From the NCBI RefSeq assembly GCF_026191375.1, contig NZ_JAODTL010000024.1:1-51919 (forward strand): a stretch of DNA of 51,919 nt, written 5' to 3'. Below, one piece after another: positions 17,403 through 26,127 of this stretch. Numbering within the stretch: position 1 is the stretch's first letter; each line of letters starts with the position of its first letter. A model generated the notes under the pieces. It searched no databases, was not told where the DNA came from, and saw nothing but the letters and a program-made list of their open reading frames with translations. A program made the translations under genes and the position numbers. This DNA is from Marinomonas pontica. GTDB taxonomy: Bacteria > Pseudomonadota > Gammaproteobacteria > Pseudomonadales > Marinomonadaceae.

Positions 17403-18374
17403 ATGATGTTGGCTATTTTAGCCTTATTAGGCGGTTTTGTTTTGTTGGTGTGGAGCGCGGATCGTTTTGTAGATGGTGCTGCCGTGACGGCAAAATACGC
17501 GGGCATGCCGCCGTTATTAATCGGTATGGTGATTGTGGGGTTCGGCACGTCTGCACCCGAAATGGTGGTGTCTGCCATGGCCGCGATGGATGGGAACCCT
17601 GATTTAGCTTTGGGCAATGCGTTGGGGTCAAATATTGTCAATACTGGGCTTATTCTTGGCGTTACGGCGTTGATTGCGCCGATCATGGTGCAATCTAATA
17701 TCGTCCGAAAAGAGCTGCCCCTGTTGTTGCTAATAGGTTTGTTATTTGGCTATTTTATTTGGGACAAGTCGTTAACGCGCGTTGAGGCGGTGCTTTTGTT
17801 GGTTGGCTTTTTTTCGCTGATTGGCTGGAGTATTTTCTCTGCCATGAGGGGCAAAAACGATGCGTTAGAAAGCGACATGGAACAAGAGTTGGTATCGCAC
17901 TCTATGTCTAAAGCAAAGGCCATTTTCTGGCTGGTGGTTGGTTTGGTGCTGCTGATCGTCAGTTCCCGTGTGTTGGTGTGGGGGGCGGTTAATATTGCTC
18001 ATGAATTTGGGGTGAGTGATTTGGTCATTGGTCTTACGATCGTTGCATTGGGAACGTCTTTACCAGAGCTTGCGGCTTCTATTATTGCGGTGCGAAAAGG
18101 TGAGCACGATATTGCCATCGGCAATGTGGTTGGGTCGAACATGTTTAACCTTTTGGCCGTGATAGGCATAGCTGGCGTGATTTCTCCTATGCAAAATTTG
18201 TCGGCGGATGTGCTGTCCCGTGATTGGCTGGTGATGATGGTAATGACGGTTGTTTTGTTGATGATGGCTTATGGATTGCGTCGACCGGGTCGTATTAATC
18301 GCTATGAAGGCGCAGGGTTGTTGCTCGCTTTTGCTGCTTATAATGTGTGGTTAGTCTCATCGGTTATTGGGTAA
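17403..18374 (+). CDS. CaCA-family cation/Na+ antiporter (YrbG-like)
   Basis: 323 residues, ~10 membrane segments in two homologous halves. The alpha-repeat signatures GFGTSAPEMVVS (46-57, Glu53) and ALGTSLPELAAS (214-225, Glu221) carry the cation-binding acidic residues; each is followed by a GN.(L/V)GSN motif (GNALGSNIVN; GNVVGSNMFN). A short acidic cytoplasmic loop (SDMEQELVSHS) joins the halves. It is annotated generically as a Na+/Ca2+ exchanger; the Mn2+-type riboswitch in its leader suggests that Mn2+ export may be the physiological job. The ATG at 17403 follows GAGGTG. mscS follows 44 bp after its stop and may be co-transcribed. Confidence 0.88.
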   Translation: MMLAILALLGGFVLLVWSADRFVDGAAVTAKYAGMPPLLIGMVIVGFGTSAPEMVVSAMAAMDGNPDLALGNALGSNIVNTGLILGVTALIAPIMVQSNIVRKELPLLLLIGLLFGYFIWDKSLTRVEAVLLLVGFFSLIGWSIFSAMRGKNDALESDMEQELVSHSMSKAKAIFWLVVGLVLLIVSSRVLVWGAVNIAHEFGVSDLVIGLTIVALGTSLPELAASIIAVRKGEHDIAIGNVVGSNMFNLLAVIGIAGVISPMQNLSADVLSRDWLVMMVMTVVLLMMAYGLRRPGRINRYEGAGLLLAFAAYNVWLVSSVIG

Positions 18375-18418
18375 TGTGAGATATCATTGGTTAAGGTTTA
18401 AACGAAGAAGAGACGTTT

Positions 18419-19270
18419 ATGGAAGAGTTATTCACTCAATTTTGGCAAAGTCATTCCACTACCATTGTGACGCTTGGTTATCGGATTGTATTGGCCGTGG
18501 TTATATATCTAGCCAGCTCGTTTATTGCAAAAGCAGTACGTAAAGCAATACTGAATACGAATTCTAAGCTGCATAAGCTGGACGCCACGCTAGCACCGAT
18601 ATTTTCAACGGTCGCCAGTTACGCGGTGTATGTGATTGGTGGTGTGTTTATTTTAGACATTTTTGGTGTCAACACGGCCAGCCTGATTGCTTTGGTCGGT
18701 GCGGCTGGTTTGGCGATCGGTTTGGCGTTGAAAGACACACTAAGTAACATCGCTGCCGGGATTATGTTGCTCATATTACGACCTTTTAAAGCGGGGGATT
18801 TTATCGAGTTCGGCTCCACACAAGGCGTGGTGAAAGAAATTAATTTATTCACCTGCGTGTTTGAAACCGTTGACGGTTTATACATTGCTTCTCCGAATAG
18901 CATTTTGTGGGGAAACAATATTAAGAACTTCACGCGAAACGGTAAGCGGCGCATGGATATTGTGGTTGGCATATCCTATTCGGATTCTATTGAGGTTGGT
19001 TTGTCTGTGCTTAAACAAGTGGCAGAAAGTGAGCCTAGGTTATTGGAAGACCCAGTCCCTCAGACAATGGTGGTTTCTATGCTGGACAGTTCGGTGAATA
19101 TTCAGCTTAGAGCGTGGGCAAAAACGGATGATTATTGGCCGACATACTGGGATTTAAACAAACGCGTCAAAGAGTCGATAGAGGCCGCTGGCTTGACGAT
19201 TCCGTTCCCTCAACGAACTTTGCATTTGGTGAGCGAACAGGGTGTGCGGGCGCTGAAAGAAAAACCATAG
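18419..19270 (+). CDS. mscS: Small-conductance mechanosensitive channel
   Basis: 283 residues, the size of E. coli MscS. Three membrane helices; the pore-lining TM3 is recognisable in AGLAIGLALKDTLSNIAAG, followed by LILRPFKAGDFIEFG that starts the cytoplasmic beta domain. PNSILWGNNIKNFTRN and the C-terminal IPFPQRTLHL are standard. The channel opens under membrane tension and releases solutes on hypo-osmotic shock; that suits a marine bacterium that accumulates betaine-type solutes. It may share a transcript with the antiporter upstream, which would place it partly under the riboswitch. ATG at 18419 with GAAGAAGAGA upstream. Confidence 0.93.
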   Translation: MEELFTQFWQSHSTTIVTLGYRIVLAVVIYLASSFIAKAVRKAILNTNSKLHKLDATLAPIFSTVASYAVYVIGGVFILDIFGVNTASLIALVGAAGLAIGLALKDTLSNIAAGIMLLILRPFKAGDFIEFGSTQGVVKEINLFTCVFETVDGLYIASPNSILWGNNIKNFTRNGKRRMDIVVGISYSDSIEVGLSVLKQVAESEPRLLEDPVPQTMVVSMLDSSVNIQLRAWAKTDDYWPTYWDLNKRVKESIEAAGLTIPFPQRTLHLVSEQGVRALKEKP

Positions 19271-19324
19271 GGGCTTTATTCTGCGCGACGACGGCTTCGT
19301 AAGCAGGTCAGCCTCAGATTCAAA

Positions 19325-19376
19325 GAAGGGAGTACCCCTTCCCTAACCCTCCTCTTGGAAGACAAAAGGGAGGGTA
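19325..19376. repeat. GC-rich palindromic repeat (single copy)
   Basis: ACCCTCC and GGGAGGGT close a hairpin around a CTTGGAAGACAAAA-type loop, with CCTTCCCTAA in the 5' flank. It belongs to the same family as the palindromes near 10.86, 20.26, 45.89 and 46.12 kb. May also act as a terminator-like structure after mscS. Confidence 0.55.
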
Positions 19377-19513
19377 CCATTGGTTCCGAGGACGATGAAA
19401 TCCACAAACCTCTGGCACTTCTAGCAAAAATCACTGTCTATTCACTTCCTTGTGCATTTTTCCTTTATGATAGTCGTCATTAGAATTTGAATTAAAGTTG
19501 GAACCTGAAAATT

Positions 19514-20209
19514 ATGAACAGTACGCCTACACACAAGCCACGTCCGATGGTGGATCTTATTGTCAGTGTCATTTTGCCGTCGTTGATTTTGATGAAGTTA
19601 AGTGGAGAAGATAAATTAGGCACCAGCGGCGGTTTGATTGCCGCGCTGGCGTTTCCTTTGGGTTGGGGCCTTTTTGAATTAGTTAAGTACCGTAAGTTTA
19701 ACTTTATTGCGCTGTTGGGTTTAGTGAGTGTGTTACTGACGGGCAGCATTGGGTTGTTCGAATTGGACAATAAATGGCTGGCGATTAAAGAGGCGGCGAT
19801 TCCCGCGGTTATTGGTATTGCTGTTCTGATCTCGACGTTTACACCTTATCCTTTGGTGCGGGCCATGTTCTTCAACGCCGCGATCATGGACGTTGATACC
19901 ATTAAGCAAAAGCTTGAAGAGAATAACAGTACGGAAATGTTCGAAAAGCGACTTATGAAGGCCACGTACTTTATTTCTGGTTCTTTTGTCTTCTCAGCGA
20001 CGATGAATTACGTCTTGGCGAAATGGATTGTTACCAGCCCAGCGGGAACGGAAGCCTTTAATGAAGAACTAGGACAGATGACGCTGTACAGCTACCCAAT
20101 GATCGCTATTCCCTCCATGATCATGTTAATGGCGATATTTTATTACCTATGGCGCAGCATCCAAAAAGCCACAGGATTGAAACTGGAAGACTTAATTGTT
20201 AAGAAATAG
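19514..20209 (+). CDS. VC0807-family integral membrane protein
   Basis: 231 residues with about six membrane segments: VDLIVSVILPSLILMKL, LGTSGGLIAALAFPLGWGLF, NFIALLGLVSVLLTGSIGLF, AIPAVIGIAVLISTF, TYFISGSFVFSATMNYVLA and PMIAIPSMIMLMAIFYYLW. A cytoplasmic loop NAAIMDVDTIKQKLEENNST sits between TM4 and TM5. The pattern is that of the VC0807-like group of uncharacterised proteobacterial inner-membrane proteins. No function is assigned. It is flanked by palindromic repeats on both sides and has no operon partner. Confidence 0.7.
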   Translation: MNSTPTHKPRPMVDLIVSVILPSLILMKLSGEDKLGTSGGLIAALAFPLGWGLFELVKYRKFNFIALLGLVSVLLTGSIGLFELDNKWLAIKEAAIPAVIGIAVLISTFTPYPLVRAMFFNAAIMDVDTIKQKLEENNSTEMFEKRLMKATYFISGSFVFSATMNYVLAKWIVTSPAGTEAFNEELGQMTLYSYPMIAIPSMIMLMAIFYYLWRSIQKATGLKLEDLIVKK

Positions 20210-20231
20210 CCCCAGCTATCAAGTTATTAGC

Positions 20232-20395
20232 AGAGATTAACCCCATCCTCCGCCTTCCCCTTGAAGACAAAAGGGGAAGGGACTTGTTCATTAAACGCTC
20301 ACAAGAGATTAACCCCATCCTCCGCCTTCCCCTTGAAACAAAAGGGAAGGGACTTGTTCATTAAACGCTCACAAGAGATCAGCCCCATCCTACCC
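20232..20395. repeat. Tandem 70-72 bp repeat, 2.3 copies
   Basis: Units start at 20232, 20304 and 20374 (AGAGATTAACCCCATCC), each carrying a CCTTCCCCTT...AAGGG(G)AAGG palindrome and ending GACTTGTTCATTAAACGCTC. The second unit is 2 bp shorter, and the third is cut after ~22 bp. This fills most of the 305-bp gap before the dgc operon. Confidence 0.8.
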
Positions 20396-20514
20396 GTTAG
20401 ATAACCTAAAGACGTTGAGTCGCTTTTAGTGTTTCTCTAGTCGTTTCCAGCCAGTTCCCCCATCACCCGAAAAATTACACTGAGTTCATTGCTTAACCTT
20501 GAAAGGATAAATCG

Positions 20515-21492
20515 ATGAACGCAGCTGAGATACACGATAAAGCCATTGTGATCGATGGTTTGATTTGCGCGAAATGGAACCGTGAATTATTTGAAGACAT
20601 GGCCAAAGGGAAGTTAACCGCGGCCAATTGCACTGTGTCGTTTTGGGAAAACTTTGAAGGTACGGTTCGAAACGTGGTTGAGATGAATCAGCTAATCGAA
20701 GCCAACAGCGATTTGCTATTAAAAGTCCGTACCACAAAAGATATTCATCGTGCTAAAGCCGAAGGCAAAACGGGTGTGATGATGGGCTTTCAAAATGCCC
20801 ATGCGTTTGAAGACCAAATTGGCTACGTGCAGGTCTTCAAAGACCTTGGTGTGGGCATTGTACAAATGTGCTACAACACACAAAACTTGGTGGGCACAGG
20901 TTGCTATGAGCGCGATGGCGGCTTGTCTGGTTATGGTCGTGAGATCGTAGCAGAAATGAACCGTGTCGGTATGCTGTGTGATTTATCTCACGTTGGTCCC
21001 AACACGGCCAAAGAAGTCATCATCGAATCCACTAAGCCTGTTGCGTATTCTCACTGCTTGCCTGCAGGACTAAAAGAGCACCCACGCAACCGCACCGACG
21101 AAGAGCTTAAATTCATTGCTGACAATGGCGGTTTTGTTGGCGTGACCATGTTTGCGCCTTTCTTAAAAGCCGGAATTAACGCCACGATTGATGACTATGT
21201 GGAAGCCATTCAATACATCTACAACATCGTGGGCGAAGACGCGATTGGCATCGGTACCGATTTTACGCAAGGTCACGGTTACGACTTTTTCGAATACCTC
21301 ACTCACGACAAAGGCTATGCCCGCCGTTTGACTCGCTTTGGCGAGATCATTAATCCGTTGGGTATGCGTACGGTAGGTGACTTCCCGAACTTGACTGAAG
21401 CGTTGTTGAAGCATGGCTTTAGCGAGCGCCAAGTGGTCAAAATTATGGGTGAGAATTGGGTAAATCTATTAGAAGAAGTTTGGGGAGAATGA
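20515..21492 (+). CDS. M19 (renal-dipeptidase-like) protein of the dgc operon
   Basis: 325 residues of the amidohydrolase-type membrane dipeptidase fold, corresponding to the 'probable dipeptidase' that precedes dgcAB in Pseudomonas. Motifs CDLSHVG (His159), YSHC (His180) and GIGTDF (Asp249) keep one metal site. The other site is altered: the usual DGHND is DGLIC (16 and 18 are Leu and Cys) and the bridging Glu in the GxEG-type motif is Gln93 (GFQNAH). It may therefore not be a standard dipeptidase. ATG at 20515 follows GAAAGGAT. Its stop overlaps the next gene's start region, so it heads the operon. Its role in dimethylglycine use is not established. Confidence 0.85.
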   Translation: MNAAEIHDKAIVIDGLICAKWNRELFEDMAKGKLTAANCTVSFWENFEGTVRNVVEMNQLIEANSDLLLKVRTTKDIHRAKAEGKTGVMMGFQNAHAFEDQIGYVQVFKDLGVGIVQMCYNTQNLVGTGCYERDGGLSGYGREIVAEMNRVGMLCDLSHVGPNTAKEVIIESTKPVAYSHCLPAGLKEHPRNRTDEELKFIADNGGFVGVTMFAPFLKAGINATIDDYVEAIQYIYNIVGEDAIGIGTDFTQGHGYDFFEYLTHDKGYARRLTRFGEIINPLGMRTVGDFPNLTEALLKHGFSERQVVKIMGENWVNLLEEVWGE

Positions 21493-22040
21493 TGATGGGA
21501 ACTCACGCGCCAGAAATGCCAATCGAAGTGGATGATGAAACCGGTGTTTGGAACACGGACGCATTGCCAATGTTGTACGTGCCTCGTCACTTTTTTGTTA
21601 ACAATCACATGGGGATTGAAGACGAAATTGGCGCAGAGCGTTACGCGGAAATTTTGTACAAAGCGGGTTATAAATCGGCGTATTTTTGGTGCGAACAAGA
21701 GTCGGCTTGTCACGGTATTTATGGCCAAGAGATTTGGCACCACTACCTTAAACGTCTATCGCAACGTGGTTGGGGCTTTTTCATTACCGAAGAGTTAGAC
21801 ATTGAAAAAGGCACCGCAAAAGTACGTTTGGAAAATTCCGCTTTTGTTTATCACTACGAAAAAATTCACGGTAAAAAAGTCAATCGTAAAGTGGATTACA
21901 TGTTTACGGGTTGGTTTGCTGGGGCATTGGATCAAATCGCAGAAAGCAATGGTTTGGAGATCCGCACCAAGGCCATTCAGACTCAAAGTGCAGCAGAAGA
22001 TGGGTGTGACGTCGGTTACTTCCAAGTTTCCCCACTGTAG
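21492..22040 (+). CDS. DUF5943/4VR-like protein of the dgc operon
   Basis: 182 residues: EMPIEVDDETGVWNTDALPM, YVPRHFFVNNHMG, GAERYAEILYKAGYKSAYFW and a C-terminal SAAEDGCDVGYFQVSP. The 'RYAEILYKAGYKSA ... WCEQE' and 'GCDVGYF(Q/R)V' elements resemble the 4-vinyl-reductase-like small-molecule binding fold; the gene is the conserved neighbour between dipeptidase-like and dgcA genes in Pseudomonas-type clusters. Three consecutive ATGs (21489, 21492, 21495) follow GGGGAG; 21492 or 21495 have the best spacing, and all overlap or abut the previous stop. Role unknown; probably an accessory for demethylation. Confidence 0.75.
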   Translation: MMGTHAPEMPIEVDDETGVWNTDALPMLYVPRHFFVNNHMGIEDEIGAERYAEILYKAGYKSAYFWCEQESACHGIYGQEIWHHYLKRLSQRGWGFFITEELDIEKGTAKVRLENSAFVYHYEKIHGKKVNRKVDYMFTGWFAGALDQIAESNGLEIRTKAIQTQSAAEDGCDVGYFQVSPL

Positions 22041-22125
22041 CGTTTTTAAACACATGGTGTCATCACGGGCAGGTGATGATGCCAACCGTAACAGTTAAAC
22101 GTCGTTTTCAAGAAGGCAGGATGTT

Positions 22126-24192
22126 ATGTCCCAGTATGATGCGTTGTTCGAGCCATTAAACATTAATAAATTAACCATTCGCAATCGTATTGTCAGTACG
22201 GCTCACGCTGAGGTATACGCCACTGATGGCGGCATGACAACCGATCGTTATGTGAAGTACTACGAAGAAAAAGCCAAAGGCGGCTGTGGGCTTTGTATTT
22301 GCGGTGGTTCCAGTGTGGTGTCTATTGATAGCCCACAAAGCTGGTGGAGCTCGGTTAATTTATCAACCGATCGCATTATTCCGCATTTCCAGAATTTGGC
22401 CGATGCCGTGCATAAACATGGCGGTAAGATCATGATTCAAATTACCCACATGGGGCGTCGCTCTCGTTGGGACGGAGAAAATTGGCCGAACCTAATGTCG
22501 CCGTCTGGCATTCGTGAGCCGGTTCACCGTGCGACTTGTAAAACCATTGAAGTGGAAGAAATGTGGCGCATTATTGGCGATTTCGTCCAAGCGGCGCGTC
22601 GTGCCAAAGAAGGTGGTTTGGATGGCGTCGAGCTGTCTGCGGTTCACCAGCATTTGATCGACCAGTTTTGGTCACCACGAGTGAACAAACGTACCGACGA
22701 ATGGGGCGGGACGTTTGAAGGTCGCATGAAGTTTGGTATGGAAGTGCTCAAAGCGGTTCGTGCCGAAGTGGGGCCGGATTTTGTTGTGGGTATGCGTATT
22801 ACCGGTGATGAATTTCATCCTGATGGCTTAGGTCACGAAGAGATGAAGAAAATCGCGCAATATTACGATGCCACGGGCATGGTGGACTATTTTGGCGTCG
22901 TCGGTTCGGGTTGCGACACGCACAACACCTTAGCCAACGTGATTCCGAATATGAGCTATCCGCCTGAACCTTTCTTGTATTTGGCGGCGGGCATAAAAGA
23001 AGTGGTCAATGTGCCGGTGATTCACGCGCAAAATATCAAAGACCCGAATCAGGCGAAACGCATTATCGAAGCGGGTTATGTGGATTTTGTTGGCATGACG
23101 CGCGCGCACATTGCCGACCCGCATTTTATCGCCAAGATCAAAATGGATCAGGTCGATCAAATTCGTCAGTGCGTGGGCGCAAACTATTGCATCGACCGTC
23201 AGTATCAAGGCTTGGATGTGTTGTGTATTCAAAACGCAGCAACGTCTCGTGAATACATGGGCTTGCCTCATATTATTGAAAAAACCACCGGCGCGATTCG
23301 ACACGTTGTGGTGGTTGGCGGTGGCCCTGGTGGATTAGAAGCGGCGCGTGTTGCCGCAGAACGTGGTCATAAAGTCACCTTGATTGACAAAGCCGACGAG
23401 TTAGGTGGGCAATTAGTCTTGGCAGCCAAAGCGCCACAGCGTGATCAAATCGCGGGGATCACTCGTTGGTTGGTCATGGAAATAGAACGTTTGGGTGTAG
23501 AGGTGCGTTTAGGCACAGCGGCCAGCGAAGAATTGATCAAAGAACTGAACCCAGACGTGTGTATTTTGGCGATGGGCGGTCGTCCATTTATTGACCAAAA
23601 CCCAGAGTGGGGTGCAGAAGAAGGTTTGGTTGTATCTACTTGGGACATTCTAAGTGGCAAAGTCGAGCCGGGCAAAAACGTCTTGGTTTACGACACGATT
23701 TGTGAATTCTCTGGCATGTCGGCAGCGGATTATTTGGCGTCGAAAGGCTCGCTAGTGGAGTTGGTGACCGACGATATCAAACCGGGTGTTGGCATTGGTG
23801 GCACAACCTTTCCGACTTATTACCGTTCTTTGTATGAGAAAGAAGTCATCATGACGTCGGACTATTTGCTGGATAAGGTTTACCGAGAAGGCGATAAATT
23901 GGTCGCTGTACTGGAAAACGAATACACCGCACAAAAAGAAGAGCGCGTCGTGGATCAGATCGTTGTCGAAAATGGCACGCGTCCAAACGAAGACTTGTAT
24001 TACGCACTAAAACCAAGCTCATGCAATAAAGGCCAAATTGATAATGAAGCCTTGTTTGATATCAAGCCTCAACCTGTACTGAGCGGTGGTTCTGATGACG
24101 GCATGATCTTGTGGCGTTTGGGTGACGGTGTGTCGCAGCGTAATGTTCATGCGGCTATGTATGATGCTTTGCGTCTATGCAAGGATTTGTAG
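22126..24192 (+). CDS. dgcA: Dimethylglycine demethylase subunit A
   Basis: 688 residues with the trimethylamine-dehydrogenase layout: N-terminal FMN TIM barrel (1-~340; HAEVYATDGGMTTDRYVKYY, IQITHMGRRS, GVELSAVHQHLIDQFWSP), an iron-sulfur linker (~349-367) and a C-terminal FAD/NAD(P)-type domain (VVVVGGGPGGLEAARVAAERG). With DgcB and an ETF it oxidises N,N-dimethylglycine to sarcosine. The Fe-S motif reads C349-x2-Ala352-x2-C355-x11-C367, so the second of the four usual Cys is Ala. Gene order dipeptidase-DUF5943-dgcA-dgcB-etfA-etfB matches Pseudomonas. Stachydrine or other methylamine demethylases of the same family are alternatives. ATG at 22126 follows AGGATGTT. Confidence 0.88.
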   Translation: MSQYDALFEPLNINKLTIRNRIVSTAHAEVYATDGGMTTDRYVKYYEEKAKGGCGLCICGGSSVVSIDSPQSWWSSVNLSTDRIIPHFQNLADAVHKHGGKIMIQITHMGRRSRWDGENWPNLMSPSGIREPVHRATCKTIEVEEMWRIIGDFVQAARRAKEGGLDGVELSAVHQHLIDQFWSPRVNKRTDEWGGTFEGRMKFGMEVLKAVRAEVGPDFVVGMRITGDEFHPDGLGHEEMKKIAQYYDATGMVDYFGVVGSGCDTHNTLANVIPNMSYPPEPFLYLAAGIKEVVNVPVIHAQNIKDPNQAKRIIEAGYVDFVGMTRAHIADPHFIAKIKMDQVDQIRQCVGANYCIDRQYQGLDVLCIQNAATSREYMGLPHIIEKTTGAIRHVVVVGGGPGGLEAARVAAERGHKVTLIDKADELGGQLVLAAKAPQRDQIAGITRWLVMEIERLGVEVRLGTAASEELIKELNPDVCILAMGGRPFIDQNPEWGAEEGLVVSTWDILSGKVEPGKNVLVYDTICEFSGMSAADYLASKGSLVELVTDDIKPGVGIGGTTFPTYYRSLYEKEVIMTSDYLLDKVYREGDKLVAVLENEYTAQKEERVVDQIVVENGTRPNEDLYYALKPSSCNKGQIDNEALFDIKPQPVLSGGSDDGMILWRLGDGVSQRNVHAAMYDALRLCKDL

Positions 24193-24204
24193 GAGTAATA
24201 GATC

Positions 24205-26127
24205 ATGATTTTTGATTGGTTACCTCCTACGTTGATTGGTGTTCTACTGGTGCTGGCTGGGATTGGTGCGGTTCGTCGCATCAATCTATGGCGCGCAGGG
24301 CAGTCCGAAAAAGTCGATATTCTGGCCGGCTTAATGGCCATGCCAAAACGCTACCTTCATGATCTTCACCATGTGGTGGAGCGGGACAAGTATATGTCTC
24401 GTACCCACGTGGCGACAGGCGGTGGCTTTGTTTTGGCGATGGTGCTGGTGGTGTTTGTTCACCTGTTTGGGGTGAAAAGTGAGATTCTTGCTTGGGCACT
24501 ATTGGCGGCTTTGGTGATCATGTTCTGTGGTGCATTGTTTGTCGCTAAGCGTCGCTTGAATCCACCTTCACGCCTTTCAAAAGGGCCGTGGATGCGTTTG
24601 CCAAAAAGCTTGCTGACGTTTTCCATTACCTTTTTTGTACTGACCTTGCCAGCGGCGGGCATATTGCCCGAAGGCTTTGGCGGTTGGCTGCTTACTGTAG
24701 TCTTGTCCGTTTTGATCTTAATGAGCCTTGGTGAAATGCTGTTTGGCATGACATGGGGCGGGCCAATGAAGCACGCTTTCGCGGGGGCGTTGCATCTTGC
24801 GTTTCATCGTCGTCCAGAGCGTTTTGGTGGCGGTCGTTCAACGGGTCTAAAGCCTGCGGTGTTGGGTGGCGATGTGCACGGGGTTTCAAAACCAACGGAT
24901 TTTAAGTGGAATCAGTTATTAGGCTTTGACGCGTGTGTGCAATGTGGTCGTTGCGAAGCGGTGTGTCCTGCGTTCGCGGCGGGGCAGCCATTGAATCCTA
25001 AAAAACTCATTCAAGATATGGTGGTGGGGTTTGCGGGCGGCACGGACGAAAAATACGCAGGTAGCCCCTATCCTGATGGCTCAGGTGGTGTTCAAGACGT
25101 GGGTAACGCCGTGGGCGGAAAAGATCAAATTATCACGAATGGATTGATCAATCCCGACACTCTTTGGTCGTGTACTACTTGTCGAGCGTGCGTGGAAGAG
25201 TGCCCGATGATGATCGAGCACGTAGACGCGATTGTGGATATGCGTCGTTTTTTAACGCTAGAAAAAGGCGACACACCAAACAAAGGCGCCCAGGTACTCG
25301 AAAATATTATCGCGACAGACAATCCCAATGGCTATTCCCCCGCGAGTCGCACTCACTGGGCGGCTGATCAGAATTTGAATGTCATGAAAGAGGTAAAGCA
25401 AGCGGATGTGCTGTTTTGGGTTTCGGATGGTGCGTTTGATATGCGCAGTCAGCGGATATTGCGTTCTTTTGTGACACTGCTAAAAGCCGCTAAAGTGGAT
25501 GTGGCAATTTTGGGTGACGAAGAACGAGACAGTGGCGATGTTGCTCGCCGTTTGGGGGACGACGCGACGTTCCAAAGTTTGGCAAAGCGTAATTTGGCCA
25601 CCATGTCTCAGTACCGTTTTAACACCATCGTGACAACCGACCCTCATGCGTTTCATTGTTTAAAAAATGAATACGGTGATTTTGGTTCGACGGCGCTGGA
25701 TGGCGTAGAAGTGTTGCATCACACGACGTTCCTAAATCGTTTGATCAAAGAAGGACGTTTGCAATTGGACGCCTTTAGCGGTGGCAAAGTGACGTATCAC
25801 GACCCTTGTTATCTTGGACGTTACAATGGCGAATACGACGCCCCACGCGAATTGTTGGCGAGCTTGGGTATTGAGGTCGCTGAAATGGAACGTTCTGGCT
25901 ATCGCTCACGTTGTTGTGGCGGTGGCGGTGGTGTGCCAATTACCGATATACCGGGCGAACGCCGTATTGCCGACATGCGTATGGAAGACGTGATCAGTAC
26001 TGGTGCTGAGATGGTGGCGGTAGGGTGTCAACAATGTACGGCGATGTTGGAAGGCGTGGTAGAACCTCGTCCGGTGGTAAAAGACATTGCTGAGATTTTG
26101 GCCGGTCAACTGAAGGAGATGCACTAA
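24205..26127 (+). CDS. dgcB: Dimethylglycine demethylase subunit B, Fe-S oxidoreductase
   Basis: 640 residues. The N-terminal ~200 residues hold about five membrane segments (starting WLPPTLIGVLLVLAGIGAV). Two ferredoxin-type 4Fe-4S clusters follow: C244-x2-C247-x2-C250-x3-C254P and C323-x2-C326-x2-C329-x3-C333P. The C-terminal part has two CCG-type domains (DPCYLGRYNGEYDAPRELL, RCCGGGGG, VGCQQCTAML). This is the glycolate-oxidase/heterodisulfide-reductase-like pattern of a membrane electron carrier that probably takes electrons from DgcA or the ETF to quinone. AGGAG precedes the ATG, 12 bp after dgcA; its stop overlaps etfA by one base. Confidence 0.88.
   Translation: MIFDWLPPTLIGVLLVLAGIGAVRRINLWRAGQSEKVDILAGLMAMPKRYLHDLHHVVERDKYMSRTHVATGGGFVLAMVLVVFVHLFGVKSEILAWALLAALVIMFCGALFVAKRRLNPPSRLSKGPWMRLPKSLLTFSITFFVLTLPAAGILPEGFGGWLLTVVLSVLILMSLGEMLFGMTWGGPMKHAFAGALHLAFHRRPERFGGGRSTGLKPAVLGGDVHGVSKPTDFKWNQLLGFDACVQCGRCEAVCPAFAAGQPLNPKKLIQDMVVGFAGGTDEKYAGSPYPDGSGGVQDVGNAVGGKDQIITNGLINPDTLWSCTTCRACVEECPMMIEHVDAIVDMRRFLTLEKGDTPNKGAQVLENIIATDNPNGYSPASRTHWAADQNLNVMKEVKQADVLFWVSDGAFDMRSQRILRSFVTLLKAAKVDVAILGDEERDSGDVARRLGDDATFQSLAKRNLATMSQYRFNTIVTTDPHAFHCLKNEYGDFGSTALDGVEVLHHTTFLNRLIKEGRLQLDAFSGGKVTYHDPCYLGRYNGEYDAPRELLASLGIEVAEMERSGYRSRCCGGGGGVPITDIPGERRIADMRMEDVISTGAEMVAVGCQQCTAMLEGVVEPRPVVKDIAEILAGQLKEMH

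Noticed and set aside
17243..17602. 119-codon open frame over the antiporter start
   Set aside because: It overlaps the riboswitch platform and the first 200 bases of the antiporter gene in another frame; its composition (FFLSSVRWRYDVG) is unlike a protein family, and the antiporter frame has clear motifs.
20232..20395. Possible CRISPR array
   Set aside because: Units are 70-72 bp and identical across their length with no unique spacers; no cas genes nearby.
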